Part shown: positions 8,535-9,079 of the stretch, piece after piece | How positions within the stretch are numbered: the first letter of the stretch is position 1 | Layout: the number at the start of each line of letters is the position of its first letter | Origin: an uncultured Porphyromonas sp. | Lineage (GTDB): Bacteria > Bacteroidota > Bacteroidia > Bacteroidales > Porphyromonadaceae | Length of the DNA stretch: 9,079 bases | Direction of reading: 5' to 3' | NCBI GenBank assembly: GCA_945867245.1 | Contig: CAMBHQ010000022.1 | Span: forward strand, 1 to 9,079 | Program-made: the position numbers and the translations under genes | Notes under the pieces: model-generated | Told to the model about the DNA's origin: nothing | Seen by the model: the letters and a program-made list of their open reading frames with translations, nothing else | Databases searched by the model: none

Positions 8535-9079
8535 TTACTTCTTCTTAACGTTAGACAATGGCATCTCCGAGATATGCATAGGATAAACCTCTGTAACGGT
8601 CTTCTGCTGGGCAGGTGTCAGCTCATCGAAGGACTTGTGGAAGTACTTCTTTGCTGTCAGATCCCATACCTCGTTGTATGCTTTGAGGAGTTCGTTCTGC
8701 ACATCGATAAATCTCTGGTAGCTCGTCTCGATCTCAGTCTTGAGCGAGATAGCATAACCAGCGGTTACCGTTGTTACAGGCCCTAGACCAGGGATATCAC
8801 GCGTCTCCAAGACAGGCTTGTTTGGGTCGTTGTTGGGGTTCATAATGAACTCCACAGCCTCATCTTTGAGATTCTCGAGCTTTATGTCGATCATCCCCTC
8901 GGGACGCGAGATTGCAATCTGGTCACTGCGGTTAACGAACAGACGCATGATGTTTCGTTCGTTAATCTCGACAGGCTCATTATTTTGTTGCTCCTTGGGC
9001 ATCGGCGGCAGACGACGCTGTATGCCCTTATCGGTATCCATTGAAGTAGTAATCAAGAAGAAGATAAGCAACATAAAAG
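8535..9079 (-). CDS. ExbD/TolR-family biopolymer transport protein, long form (5' end cut by window)
   Basis: The frame stays open to the window edge, and 180 residues are visible. The first visible residues (FMLLIFFLITTSMDTDKG) are the end of a membrane helix, so the ATG at 9074 is internal and the true start lies upstream, outside the window. The family's cytosolic tail and proton-binding aspartate should be in the missing part. The periplasmic domain is longer than in classic ExbD. Counting from the Met at 9074, a conserved-looking core lies at about 40-75, then a Pro/Asn-rich insertion at about 78-100, then a long amphipathic helical stretch (about 108-150), and a charged end of three lysines. 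This long form is typical of Bacteroidota exb clusters. The short exbD follows after 8 bp. The two proteins are not alike beyond the family fold, which fits distinct roles in one heteromeric motor (inferred). Confidence 0.9.
   Translation of the reverse strand, partial: FMLLIFFLITTSMDTDKGIQRRLPPMPKEQQNNEPVEINERNIMRLFVNRSDQIAISRPEGMIDIKLENLKDEAVEFIMNPNNDPNKPVLETRDIPGLGPVTTVTAGYAISLKTEIETSYQRFIDVQNELLKAYNEVWDLTAKKYFHKSFDELTPAQQKTVTEVYPMHISEMPLSNVKKK

Noticed and set aside
9074..9074. ATG at 9074 as the start of the long exbD gene
   Set aside because: The frame continues upstream to the edge, and this Met falls in the middle of the membrane helix, so using it would remove the essential N-terminal part.

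Overview
The window looks like chromosomal core DNA of a Bacteroidota bacterium, most likely order Bacteroidales and close to Porphyromonas. The reasons are: an HU-family protein with the Bacteroidales-type 'RNISK' arm; a 30-residue Lys/Arg-rich protein beginning MPSGKKRKRHK, which is typical of the phylum; a pair of ExbD proteins encoded in tandem, one of them unusually long; a long PiT phosphate transporter with a cytosolic C-terminal extension; no Shine-Dalgarno-like sites before the genes; and one promoter matching the Bacteroides-type TTTG-N19-TAnnTTTG consensus. G+C is near 50% by eye. The genus is an inference and rests on no database search.

All nine genes lie on the minus strand, so transcription runs from high to low coordinates. 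In that order they are: two exbD/tolR genes (the first cut by the window edge at 9079), closed by a strong hairpin at 7990-8025; then an HU-family gene with a clear promoter at 7937-7967; a 30-residue basic, probably ribosome-associated protein; and rng (ribonuclease G), followed by a long hairpin at 5696-5739. Next comes a compact block of recR, a GNAT acetyltransferase and ligA, with a 3-bp gap and then a 16-bp overlap. It ends in two abutting hairpins at the ligA stop codon. After a 271-bp non-coding stretch with a (CAAA)n-like leader comes a PiT-family phosphate permease gene that runs off the window at position 1.

Functionally there are four blocks: energisation of outer-membrane transport (ExbD pair); nucleoid, ribosome and RNA processing (HU, 30-residue protein, RNase G); DNA repair and replication (RecR, LigA, with an acetyltransferase between them); and phosphate uptake (PiT). 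I see no mobile element, CRISPR array, tRNA, rRNA or phage gene. I found no convincing novel defence or biosynthetic system. The points worth a second look are small-scale: the hairpins at operon boundaries, the tetranucleotide leader repeat, the HU arm lacking the intercalating proline, the tiny basic protein, and the acetyltransferase coupled to ligA.
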